Notes under the pieces: generated by a model
The model's input: only the letters and a program-made list of their open reading frames with translations
Databases searched by the model: none
Told to the model about the DNA's origin: nothing
Source: Siphonodentalium dalli
Lineage: Eukaryota; Mollusca; Scaphopoda; Gadilida; Siphonodentaliidae
Direction of reading: 5' to 3'
Length of the DNA stretch: 64,000 bases
NCBI GenBank assembly: GCA_032622095.1
Contig: CP136063.1
Span: 41,204,106-41,268,105, forward strand
Translations under genes and position numbers: made by a program
In this document: one piece after another, positions 22,760-33,503 of the stretch
Numbering within the stretch: position 1 is the first letter of the stretch
How the letters are laid out: the number at the start of each line of letters is the position of its first letter

Positions 22760-23640
22760 AATCCAATTTGGCGGCCAAGATGGCCGCCGAAATGTGAAAA
22801 TATGCTATTTTTCTGACGTTTCACCACGTTTCTTTGTCTCTGTTGGAAAATATTGGCATCTTGGCGTGATGTTATACATTTATCGTATAGAAGAGTCAAT
22901 GGCGAACACATGGGGACCATAATATACCTTCATTGTGGTATATTTTTGTCCGATATCACGTTTTCCCAAATGCCTGTATAATAGGTCAAAGCCGAATCTA
23001 CTTTAATAACGCGATGTAATGTTTCGAATCTATGAATGTTATTGCTATCATAACACCACCAGAAGATACTCGAGCTAGGATTCCTCTTATACCTGAGTTG
23101 AGGAATATTCACCCAAATTCAAGATGGTGGCCAAAATGGTCACCAGAAATAGACAAATCGCCAAAAATCACTGATTTTAACATCAGTGAGCATTATTGTC
23201 ATGACAACTCCACACCTGCTTACTATTGTGAGTTGGGAACACTTAGGCGAAGAACTTTCCTTGTACCATATCCAAATAAAAGTCTCCCAAATCCAAAATG
23301 GCGCCCACAATGGCGAACAGATTTTGAAAAATTCACATCATGGGGCATTATTGTCGAGACAACTCCACCCATGCTTACAGTTGAGTTGGAAATACTGAGG
23401 TGAAGTAATTACCTTACATCTCATGCAAGAAATGGTTTTCCAAATCGAAGATGGCGGCCAAAATGGCGACCAAAATTTGAAAACACGCCTACATTCCTTT
23501 ACTTTCTTACGATGGGCGTTATTGTTTCGCGATTTCTACCCACCATCACATGTTGATATGAAATATAGATATGAAGTATTCATTAGGGTTTGGCAATTGA
23601 CACTCAGTCAATATGGCGGCCAGAAATTGAAAAGAAGCCG
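22760..23640 (+). repeat. Diverged tandem repeat, about 165 bp unit
   Basis: CAAGATGGCGGCCAAAATGG-like words recur near 22770, 23119, 23294, 23447 and 23609. The units are too diverged to be coding. Confidence 0.6.
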
Positions 23641-23699
23641 ATATTATCACATACTAATTTCAACTTTTCATAATATCGATCTGTATAGACAAAACGGTA

Positions 23700-24606
23700 C
23701 ATAATATAAGCCATCTATTAGTTCCAACGTAAGTCGTAGCCTTTTGGAAGGATGAAAACCCACAATCGCGATGTGACAATCCAAAATCCATTCTCCACTA
23801 AGGGCCCATACTGGCCGTAAACCGTATATAGGTGCACCGAATAGTCATATTATGACTTCCAAGAATCAAAACAACAGTACTTGAGTTTATTCTGATTTGC
23901 CACATTCAGCATTATCTAGACCAGTTTCCGTCTCTCCGTCTCTGGCTCACAACAACAGTTTTCTACACTTCTTTGTAGAAGGGTCCCACTAATCGGAATG
24001 TTTCAAACAATACAAATGCCGGTGTCAAGCTCACGTGTTTGTTTCGAAAGCTTGGAATTCTTATCCTTATTCTTGGCGAGCTTCATTCGTGGTATAGCTT
24101 ATGGTATAATTCAGATGCTACATATGGGGTATGGGCGTCATCTTGTGCGATACACTAGAAAGGTATTCGGTCGATGCGTATACTAGCTTTCAAAAGGACC
24201 TATCTATCTGCGTATTGTCAGCTTTGGTGACCTAATGGGGATAACAACATGTACACCTGGTGATCTTCCCAAACAGCCACTTCTCAATATATGGTTCATC
24301 AATTCACATACTCATCTAAAGCACTGACATACCCGGACAACTTCTGTATATGGCTTCGAATGTTGAAAGCCTGACATTTGACGGATGCCTTTCTGCTAAG
24401 GCGTAGAAGACCATAATGCATAATATACCCAAACTTCTTGAACACGATCCTAAGAACAATCTTGTTTGCGTCCAGCAATCGTCTCGCCGAACAGATCCAA
24501 GCAGATGATAACAATACACACGATGCTAGTTTGTGGGAATGTGTCATGATAGTGGAAATGAAATTGGACAATGACAGCACCGCCCCTTATATTGGTATGT
24601 TTTAGA
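23700..24606. other. Flank of the satellite array, no supported gene
   Basis: Open frames on both strands (24299-24580 minus, 23998-24186 plus) lack homology or splice sites. Confidence 0.35.
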
Positions 24607-26170
24607 TTCAGATTGTACGGTTCTCCAATTTGTCCGCATCAGCCAGTTTGTCGAGCAACGTTTGATGTATTCCCTTTCGCTTTCTCGTGGAAAATTGAAA
24701 TATCTTGTGAGGATGTACAGTTCTCCAATTTGTCCGCATCAGCCAGTTTGTCGAGCAACGTTTGATGTATTCCCTTTCGCTTTCTCGTGGAAAATTGAAA
24801 TATCTTGTGAGGATGTACGGTTTTCCAATTTGTCCGCATCAGCCAGTTTGTCGAGCAACATTTGATGTATTCCCTTTCGCTTTCTCGTGGAAAATTGAAA
24901 TATCTTGTGAGGATGTACAGTTCTCCAATTTGTCCGCATCAGCCAGTTTGTCGAGCAACGTTTGATGTATTCCCTTTCGCTTTCTCGTGGAACATTGAAA
25001 TATCTTGTGAGGATGTACGGTTTTCCAATTTGTCCGCATCAGCCAGTTTGTCGAGCAACATTTGATGTATTCCCTTTCGCTTTCTCGTGGAACATTGAAA
25101 TATCTTGTAGAAAATTGAAATATCTTGTGACGATGTACGGTTCTCCAATTTGTCCGCATCAGCCAGTTTGTCGAGCAACGTTTGATGTATTCCCTTTCGC
25201 TTTCTCGTGGAAAATTGAAATATCTTGTGAGGATGTACGGTTCTCCAATTTGTCCACATCAGCCAATTTGTCGAGCAACGTTTGATGTATTCCCTTTCGC
25301 TTTCTCGTGGAAAATTGAAATATCTTGTGAGGATGTACGGTTCTCCAATTTGTCCGCATCAGCCAGTTTGTCGAGCAACGTTTGATGTATTCCCTTTCGC
25401 TTTCTCGTGGAACATTGAAATATCTTGTGAGGATGTACGGTTTTCCAATTTGTCCGCATCAGCCAGTTTGTCGAGCAACATTTGATGTATTCCCTTTCGC
25501 TTTCTCGTGGAACATTGAAATATCTTGTGAGGATGTACGGTTTTCCAATTTGTCCGCATCAGCCAGTTTGTCGAGCAACGTTTGATGTATTCCCTTTCGC
25601 TTTCTCGTGGAAAATTGAAATATCTTGTGAGGATGTACGGTTCTCCAATTTGTCCGCATCAGCCAGTTTGTCGAGCAACGTTTGATGTATTCCCTTTCGC
25701 TTTCTCGTGGAAAATTGAAATATCTTGTGAGGATGTACGGTTCTCCAATTTGTCCGCATCAGCCAGTTTGTCGAGCAACGTTTGATGTATTCCCTTTCGC
25801 TTTCTCGTGGAAAATTGAAATATCTTGTGAGGATGTACGGTTCTCCAATTTGTCCGCATCAGCCAGTTTGTCGAGCAACGTTTGATGTATTCCCTTTCGC
25901 TTTCTCGTGGAAAATTGAAATATCTTGTGAGGATGTACGGTTTTCCAATTTGTCCGCATCAGCCAGTTTGTCGAGCAACATTTGATGTATTCCCTTTCGC
26001 TTTCTCGTGGAAAATTGAAATATCTTGTGAGGATGTACAGTTCTCCAATTTGTCCGCATCAGCCAGTTTGTCGAGCAACGTTTGATGTATTCCCTTTCGC
26101 TTTCTCGTGGAACATTGAAATATCTTGTGAGGATGTACGGTTTTCCAATTTGTCCGCATCAGCCAGTTTG
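24607..26170 (+). repeat. 100-bp satellite array, left block (about 15.6 units)
   Basis: Head-to-tail 100-bp units (one of 120 bp near 25081-25200) contain CCGCATCAGCCAGTTTGTCG, CTTTCGCTTTCTCG and GAAATATCTTGTGAGGATG. Variant sites (CGTTTG/CATTTG, GGAAAATT/GGAACATT, TTCTCC/TTTTCC) form a pattern repeated in the right block. The many 66-67 residue frames on both strands arise from periodicity and are not genes. Confidence 0.95.
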
Positions 26171-29100
26171 TAGAGCTGAAACGGTTGACCCATTCTTCTA
26201 ACCGGTTAACCATCGGGGTTAACCGGATTTCAACCGGTTAACCGCTAATTTATAGTGGACTTCTCTGTGACTTAATTATGTCGACATTTGCCGTGCTCCA
26301 GGGACAGACCTAGGTGAGAAATAGCAGCTGAAATAAAGACCTTATTCACGGCATTTAACGATATTAAAAAACACGCATTCACTGTTCTTTTGCTGGCTCT
26401 CGTGATGGGGAATGAGCAAGTGAAATGTGTGAATGGCAGGGGATGGTTATTTGCAATTGCCGCCATTTGCCGGTGATCAGCATGTTTGGGCATCTGTAAA
26501 ACGAGTAACAATAGTATGGGTAATTGGGTATTGGTAAAACGAGTAACAAAACTATACATTAACGATCTGTAATATATAATTACCATCATTGGTATATCCT
26601 CCAATGATTTAATAAAAACTGAAACGCAATAACTCATACATGTAGCTATAGCACTAAAATGAAGGTCAGTTAGGTAATGCAGTCCTATTCAGTAGGCCTA
26701 ATACTATTCGTCGGAATCACTATCATCATGGTCGCGGATATTAACTCTGAATTTCTCCCCCTTTCGAAGAAACTCGCGAATGAAGATCAAACTGTCTACA
26801 GTGTCGGGGTCCAAACTCGCCCGTTTTTTCGATACGATGTTTCCGGCTGCCGAAAAAATCCGCTCTGACGGCACAGACGTGCCTGGAATACCTAGGTACT
26901 TTCTCGCGAGCGCTGCCACGGGGGAATCGATCAGAGTTCATTTTCCACCAGAACGTTGGCTTAACTTTCGGCGATATCCGCGATCCAATGTAGGCTTTCA
27001 ACTCAAATGAAACATCGTCCCCCTCTGTCTCATGTGATAAACCAATGTCATAGAAGTCGCCCAACAAGTACTTCATGGCTTCGTTGGTGGCTTCTACTTT
27101 TGACTTTTTTATTTTCGGTGCGAATTCGCGCACAGTCACGTCGGGTCCCGACAATAAACTAGTAGACGTAGATGTACCCGGAACGACTTCCGACACTTCC
27201 ATATCGGTACATTTAGTGGGCGATTTGCCAGAAGAACTTTGACATGCCTGACTGGTCTCGCTCTCTGAAGCACTATCTGCAGTAGGCCTATCTGGTTTCG
27301 ATTTACCAGATTCTGTTTTCTCCTTTTCGACCAATATACTAAGCACACATTCGCAAACTTCGTCTCTCTGTTCCTCGTTTAAGAAGGAAAGACTCTTGTA
27401 ACGAGGATCCAAAAATGCTGCTATCACCAATTGGTTCTTACCAGGTTTGCCCAGTGGATAACGCTTTCTCAGATCAGAAGCCACAGTCTTTTTGAACTCT
27501 TTCAAAACTTTGATGTCACCGGTATTCTCTTTGAGATGGTTTGCTAACAAGCCGCATACCATAGGGTAGATCGTGCTGAGTGTAGGAAACTCATCCGAAC
27601 ACAGAATTTCAGTGGCCATCTGAAGCGGTTTGAGGGTGGGTGTGATGGCCTCCATCGTGCGCCAGATATCGTCACTGAGCTCCAAGATGCGCGCGTCAGA
27701 ATCTTTGGTTATATTCTGATCAAGGATAACAGCAAGCACTGGTAGTCTTTGCTCTAGGAGTCTCTGGAACATTACGAATGTGGAGTTCCACCGAGTGGAC
27801 ACATCCTGCAGCAAACTGTGCTCGGGCGAATTCAACTTTTTCTGTGTTTCTTTCAAAGCGTTATTTGCAACATTCGATTTGTTGAAATGGGTAACAAGGC
27901 GTCTAGCACCTCCACTCGCACGCGAAATGGCGGGAAGTCCGAGTCCAATATTTACGCTCAGCTGGAGCGTGTGTCCAAAACACCGAATATGTGGGGTATC
28001 TCCCAAGTCCATCTCACGAACAGCAGCCACAATATTCGAACAATTGTCTGACGTAATACCCGATACCTTGTCCGTGATGCGAAATTCGTCTAGAATCAAT
28101 CTGATTTCTTTTGCCAAATTGGAGGATGTATGTCGCTCTTTCACTTCCCGGGTACACAGGACGAAATTGTGAATTTCCCAGTCTTCACCGACGTAGTGCA
28201 CTGTCACGGTGATGTAAGCTTCAGTTGCACAACTCGTCCAGCAATCAGTTGTAATAGCCAGATAATCATTCTTGCTCAATTCTTTAAGGAAACGCGCTTT
28301 CATTTCCGTATAATTCAGCTTAAGATATTTCTTTATTGTGGTGTGACAGGGAACTGTGTATGTCTCGTTCAGTTGTCCTATGAATTTGCGAAATCCCGAC
28401 CCATTAACTATGCACAAAGGTCTCATATCCATAGCGCACCACTCAACCAAAGCTCCCGTGATAGCGTTCCATTTCGATTTTGACATGGGTTTGGGTACGT
28501 GGAAACCCAGAGTGGTTTGCTTCTTTCGTAGAGATTTACTCGGTCCGGGTTCATCGGAACATTTCTGTGAAATCCCGCTTCTGTAACTAGCATCAGGATC
28601 AACTGGCTGATTTGGCTCTGGTGTGTTCACACTCACGAAGATGTGTTTCTTCTTTAAATGAGAAGCCATGTTCGACGTGGACCCAGAGTAGACAAATCTA
28701 TACTGACAAATTTTGCATTCCGCAAACTTTTTTTTCTTTGCATTGTCTTCTACCAATCGGAAATTCGCCCACACTTCTGATTTACGCGATTCCATTTAGA
28801 TAATAGCCGTCTTGAAGCGTCTTCCCTTCTCAAAATTCAACACGAAATAATACCTGATGGGTGTCTATCAGATGACAGACTCACTGATTCAGTGACGTCA
28901 TTGCTTTGAACTATCCCGCCTTGATACACAGTGACTGCACACGTGCTCTTGTCGGAAGATCAGAGAAAACTTCAAAGGGCCGGAATTGATTGAAGGTCGC
29001 CGACACTTGCAGACAGTTCGAGAATTGCTACTAAGTATCTGATACTACTGCGTGTACCAATTAATGCTTGCATTGCACTCTACTATCGGTGACACAGGGT

Positions 29101-29270
29101 TTGGTATTAGTTTTGCATCATTTAACCTAATATTTTCAATTATTTTGAGGATTATTCACGTTCACATTCAACTGATAACGGGATGCGGTTTCGTCCGGTT
29201 CATTTTTTTCTAACCGGTTACATCGCTAACCGGATGCTAACCGGTTAACCGTCTAACCGTTTCAGCTCTA
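26171..29270 (-). mobile_element. Nearly intact hAT transposon inserted in the satellite array
   Basis: 3,100 bp flanked by the 8-bp duplication CCAGTTTG (26163-26170, 29271-29278), a word present in each array unit. Terminal inverted repeats start TAGAGCTGAAACGGTT and fit the hAT YARNG rule. Both subterminal regions carry several ACCGGTTAACC-type motifs in both orientations, probably transposase binding sites (inference). It encodes one BED-finger transposase. Confidence 0.95.
26704..28795 (-). pseudogene. hAT (ZBED-type) transposase, single frameshift near the C-terminus
   Basis: From ATG 28795 the main frame gives 684 residues. A BED zinc finger (Cys27, Cys30, His46, His51; W9) binds DNA. 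The RNase H-like core has Asp184 in ITTDCWTS and Asp250 in GITSDNCSN, followed by HIRCFGHTLQLSV and DVSTRWNSTFVM. The hATC dimerisation region starts at FWWKMNSDRFP, where one extra base in a five-base C run (G5 on the plus strand, 26922-26926) shifts the frame. The correct continuation, AALARKYLGIPGTSVPSERI...SLIFIREFL, runs in another frame to 26704. Length and blocks match ZBED1-like hAT transposases. The lesion may be real or a homopolymer sequencing error. Confidence 0.9.
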
Positions 29271-30340
29271 CCAGTTTGTCGAGCAACATTTGATGTATTC
29301 CCTTTCGCTTTCTCGTGGAACATTGAAATATCTTGTGAGGATGTACGGTTTTCCAATTTGTCCGCATCAGCCAGTTTGTCGAGCAACGTTTGATGTATTC
29401 CCTTTCGCTTTCTCGTAGAAAATTGAAATATCTTGTGACGATGTACGGTTCTCCAATTTGTCCGCATCAGCCAGTTTGTCGAGCAACGTTTGATGTATTC
29501 CCTTTCGCTTTCTCGTGGAAAATTGAAATATCTTGTGAGGATGTACGGTTCTCCAATTTGTCCACATCAGCCAGTTTGTCGAGCAACGTTTGATGTATTC
29601 CCTTTCGCTTTCTCGTGGAAAATTGAAATATCTTGTGAGGATGTACGGTTCTCCAATTTGTCCGCATCAGCCAGTTTGTCGAGCAACGTTTGATGTATTC
29701 CCTTTCGCTTTCTCGTGGAACATTGAAATATCTTGTGAGGATGTACGGTTTTCCAATTTGTCCGCATCAGCCAGTTTGTCGAGCAACATTTGATGTATTC
29801 CCTTTCGCTTTCTCGTGGAACATTGAAATATCTTGTGAGGATGTACGGTTTTCCAATTTGTCCGCATCAGCCAGTTTGTCGAGCAACGTTTGATGTATTC
29901 CCTTTCGCTTTCTCGTGGAAAATTGAAATATCTTGTGAGGATGTACGGTTCTCCAATTTGTCCGCATCAGCCAGTTTGTCGAGCAACGTTTGATGTATTC
30001 CCTTTCGCTTTCTCGTGGAAAATTGAAATATCTTGTGAGGATGTACGGTTCTCCAATTTGTCCGCATCAGCCAGTTTGTCGAGCAACGTTTGATGTATTC
30101 CCTTTCGCTTTCTCGTGGAACATTGAAATATCTTGTGAGGATGTACGGTTTTCCAATTTGTCCGCATCAGCCAGTTTGTCGAGCAACATTTGATGTATTC
30201 CCTTTCGCTTTCTCGTGGAAAATTGAAATATCTTGTGAGGATGTACGGTTCTCCAATTTGTCCGCATCAGCCAGTTTGTTGAGCAACGTTTGATGTATTC
30301 CCTTCGCTTTCTCGCGGAAAATTGAAATATCTTGTGAGGA
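29271..30340 (+). repeat. 100-bp satellite array, right block (about 10.7 units)
   Basis: Continuation of the array at 24607-26170 beyond the hAT insertion. From about 29400 the order of unit variants (GTAGAAAATTG, GACGATG, GTCCACATC, then the CATTTG/GGAACATT series) matches that of the left block from about 25090, indicating a block duplication of about 0.7-0.8 kb. The last unit (30290-30340) is degenerate. Confidence 0.95.
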
Positions 30341-30344
30341 TATT

Positions 30345-31323
30345 TCCAACGCATACACCACAATATGCCAAATACTCAACAAATTATTAATCAACGTGTT
30401 CAGTATAGGCATTATATCCAATTAGATTTAAAGTGTATACATTTACAGTGCAATGCAAAAAAAAAAATGCATGTAAAAATGCAAAAAAAAATTAAAATAT
30501 TTAGTCGGGATGTAAAATATTTTACTAAATAATACTAAATTAAAATTACAACTTTGTATTTGACAAATCCTTGTAGAAACCCACATCTAGCAGGTAGCCC
30601 TTACAAGCCCTTCAGCTCTGCGGATATGTGTTTGCTGCTACATGTATCAACATTAGCGAATTATACTTAATCATATAATTCGCTGCTACAAGTAAATGGG
30701 TGTATAAACGGAAATACATAATCCCACAATGGCCATCTGTCATTAAAGCCAATCACTAATCAACGTGCATAGTATCTTAACACATGTGTACCAAGCAGGA
30801 CCTTCGGTAATCCAGAGATGTTTTTTCCACAATTATAGCCACTTAATATAGACACTTCGTTAATAAGGGTGAGATAATGTTATCACGTAAGAAACTATGG
30901 ACATTGATTAACTGGATTTAATGGCACCCTTATGTCGCGTACTGATTATGAAACACTGTGCGGTCACGAGAGTCGGAACATCTTTTAAGCTGCGTGTGTA
31001 CGCGAATTCGAAGAAAAAAAGGAAAAATAATATGTAAAAAATTGTTCTGTATTTTTTTTTATTTTGTTTGATAGATTACAAATTAATGAGGGGTTATGGG
31101 GAGGGCCATTCGGCCCTGCCGACAATCCCGGGTTAGCCACCCGAAATACATAAACACAATTCGAAGATGAGATATTGTTTATGAACGGCTTTGGTTCGCA
31201 TTCATAGTGCATTGTCTGTACAAGATTGTTGTCTTATCACCAAGCCACCCTTGACAGCTGTTGAAGTACTTTTTACTAGTCATGTCGGCTTGTGTTTATA
31301 TGAGCCAAAAGCTCTATCATAAA
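30345..31323. other. No supported gene
   Basis: AT-rich sequence with A-runs. Nothing convincing is seen. Confidence 0.35.
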
Positions 31324-31863
31324 GTGTTTCCTACACCGTATGCATATATAGTGTTTCCTACACCGTATGCATATATAGTGTTTCCTACACCGTATGCATA
31401 TATAGTGTTTCCTACACCGTATGCATATATAGTGTTTCCTACACCGTATGCATATATAGTGTTTCCTACACCGTATGCATATATAGTGTTTCCTACACCG
31501 TATGCATATATAGTGTTTCCTACACCGTATGCATATATAGCGTTTCCTACACCGTATGCATATATAGCGTTTCCTACACCGTATGCATATATAGTGTTTC
31601 CTACACCGTATGCATATATAGTGTTTCCTACACCGTATGCATATATAGTGTTTCCTACACCGTATGCATATATAGTGTTTCCGACACCGTATGCATATAT
31701 AGTGTTTCCTACACCGTATGCATATATAGTGTTTCCTACACCGTATGCATATATAGTGTTTCCTACACCGTATGCATATATAGTGTTTCCTGCACCGTAT
31801 GCATATATAGTGTTTCCTGCACCGTATGCATATATAGTGTTTCCTGCACCGTATGCATATATA
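31324..31863 (+). repeat. 27-bp minisatellite, 20 copies
   Basis: Twenty units of 27 bp (GTGTTTCCTACACCGTATGC plus ATATATA). Because 27 is a multiple of three, both strands stay open: VFPTPYAYI on plus and GNTIYAYGV on minus, in frames of about 216 residues. Variants are few (GTG/GCG, CCTAC/CCTGC). I regard it as a young non-coding minisatellite. Confidence 0.95.
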
Positions 31864-31942
31864 GCTAATTTCCGATTGTGTTTGACCTGCACTTTTAACT
31901 CGCTGCTGTAAATACTGTTACTGTCGCCTTTGCAATAGTTAA

Positions 31943-32120
31943 CCCTTTGAGTGCCAGGGGCCGATCTCATCGGCCCTAAACCTACAAAATAAGTCTGTTA
32001 AAGAATATAAGAATAAATTATTAAAATTGTAAAAAAAAAAAAAAGACTCGCATATATAAGAGAATGCATTGGCACAGGGTATATGGGTTGATACAAAAAT
32101 CGGACCTGGCACTCAAAGGG
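31943..32120. mobile_element. piggyBac-like MITE, family A, copy 4 (reverse, half palindrome lost)
   Basis: 178 bp flanked by TTAA (31939-31942, 32121-32124). The ends match the other copies, but only one arm of the internal palindrome remains (ACTCGCATATATAAGAG). Confidence 0.9.
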
Positions 32121-32124
32121 TTAA

Positions 32125-32945
32125 AGGAAGTGTCTAGAGTGGTTCCACAGATATTACATATAGTGTGACACTTGGTATTGTTTCGTTTCGAAATGGGAGC
32201 GCATATTGGCTTGTGGTACGTTTGCATAAGCTTTTACACTTGATGTGATCTCTTTCCGAAATGAGTGAAATCTCTGTCGAGTGTGATATATGGAACAGGG
32301 CTTCGCGGCACTGTAGTGTAGTGTCCACTGTTAGAGAGTTCAGACAACGTAACGTCATTCGTCACGTAACCGGCGAATAACGAAAAAATGAAAAAATTCA
32401 GCTTTTAACACTGAAATTTTGTGAAAATTAAATAATTTGTCATCAAAACTAAAAACATATTCATAATACCTGTGATCAAAACTTTACATCAGTCTATTTT
32501 TTCAATCGATCCAACCAACGTAAATATTTTTGTTTTATTCTTCATGACACCGGTCAACAGAAAATCCCGTAATTTAACCGTTTTGTGGACCGTTTTTTCG
32601 CTCCAACGTCCCACGTGTGTTGTTTTTACCACGAAACCCGAAAGTCTTTCCCTGAACTTGACCTTCCCAAATATACGAAAATATCTTGGGGGAAATCCCA
32701 TTGAGTAATTTGGCAGGTGCCGTTTCAAGATTCCCACCACACAGGTGAAATGATCAATAACAATACGAAAAACAGTATAAAAACCCCATTAAAATACAAA
32801 ATCGAAAGTCGGCACCCGGGATATGAAACTGGTGTTTTGTCCATCCAAATATGTTAATTATATATTTTTACGCAAACTATAAATTAATCGGCCAGCGGTT
32901 TCTTTGCGCCCGATCTAGTGTTTTTTGTGTCGTTTGCTTTCCGCG
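32125..32945. promoter_or_regulatory. Gene-less stretch, possible promoter at its right end
   Basis: No coding frame is supported. The last 60 bases before the ATG at 32946 are pyrimidine-rich with CpGs and could be a 5' UTR. No TATA box is seen. Confidence 0.25.
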
Positions 32946-33045
32946 ATGTCTGAAGACGTCAACAGCGAAGATTTGGGAGGTCGTCCTTCATCAAACACCG
33001 AAGACAGAAAAAACGTTCATTCTTCTCATAAAGATGACGTTATTG
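32946..33045 (+). CDS. Candidate first coding exon (MSEDVNSEDLGG...)
   Basis: ATG at 32946 opens a hydrophilic reading MSEDVNSEDLGGRPSSNTED...HKDDVI, then a donor-like G|GTAATG at 33046. Composition is coding-like (charged, low complexity, disordered) and unlike the adjacent repeats. Downstream exons would lie beyond 33.5 kb, across the 2.6-kb element. None was identified, so it remains a candidate. Function unknown. Confidence 0.35.
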
Positions 33046-33503
33046 GTAATGCTGTTTGGTATATTGATTATTATTGTGATGCGCATGTGACATACGGTAT
33101 AATTCTCTTTAAGTGGAGTATGCATGCAGCACTGTCAAGTCTGCTCAATATAAGATTTTCAAGCACTTATATTTAACGATCACGTGATGGGTAGTATGAA
33201 TAACAGTTTTATAACATTAATCAGATGCAATTCAGCTTTTGCCCAGTTATTCTCGGCGACCGCTTTTAATTATTACAAGTCAACAATTATTTTGACATGG
33301 TGTGGACCTATTATACGGTCTGTCATATTTTTGGACACAAGGCGGTGATCCAATAATTGGCAGTAACCGTTGGCCAATCACTGACCAGGATATACTGTAT
33401 CAAATTACACATGAACTTCAGTAAAATTTGTGTCCTGTTTTCTTATATGTGATCACCCCATTGCTCGAAGAGACAAACGAAAGCTAACCCTTAAATTAAA
33501 GTA

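Noticed and set aside
24571-26213. Dozens of overlapping 66-107 residue frames as a gene family
   Set aside because: They occur on both strands at every unit because the satellite unit lacks stops in some frames. There is no splice or homology support.
27780-28586. Plus-strand frames of 76-130 residues
   Set aside because: They are antisense shadows of the hAT transposase.
24607-30340. A CRISPR-like array
   Set aside because: The 100-bp units are identical throughout with no unique spacers. It is a satellite in a eukaryotic genome.
31261-31970. 216/217-residue proteins on opposite strands
   Set aside because: A unit length divisible by three keeps both strands open. Flanking sequence shows no promoter or splice signal.
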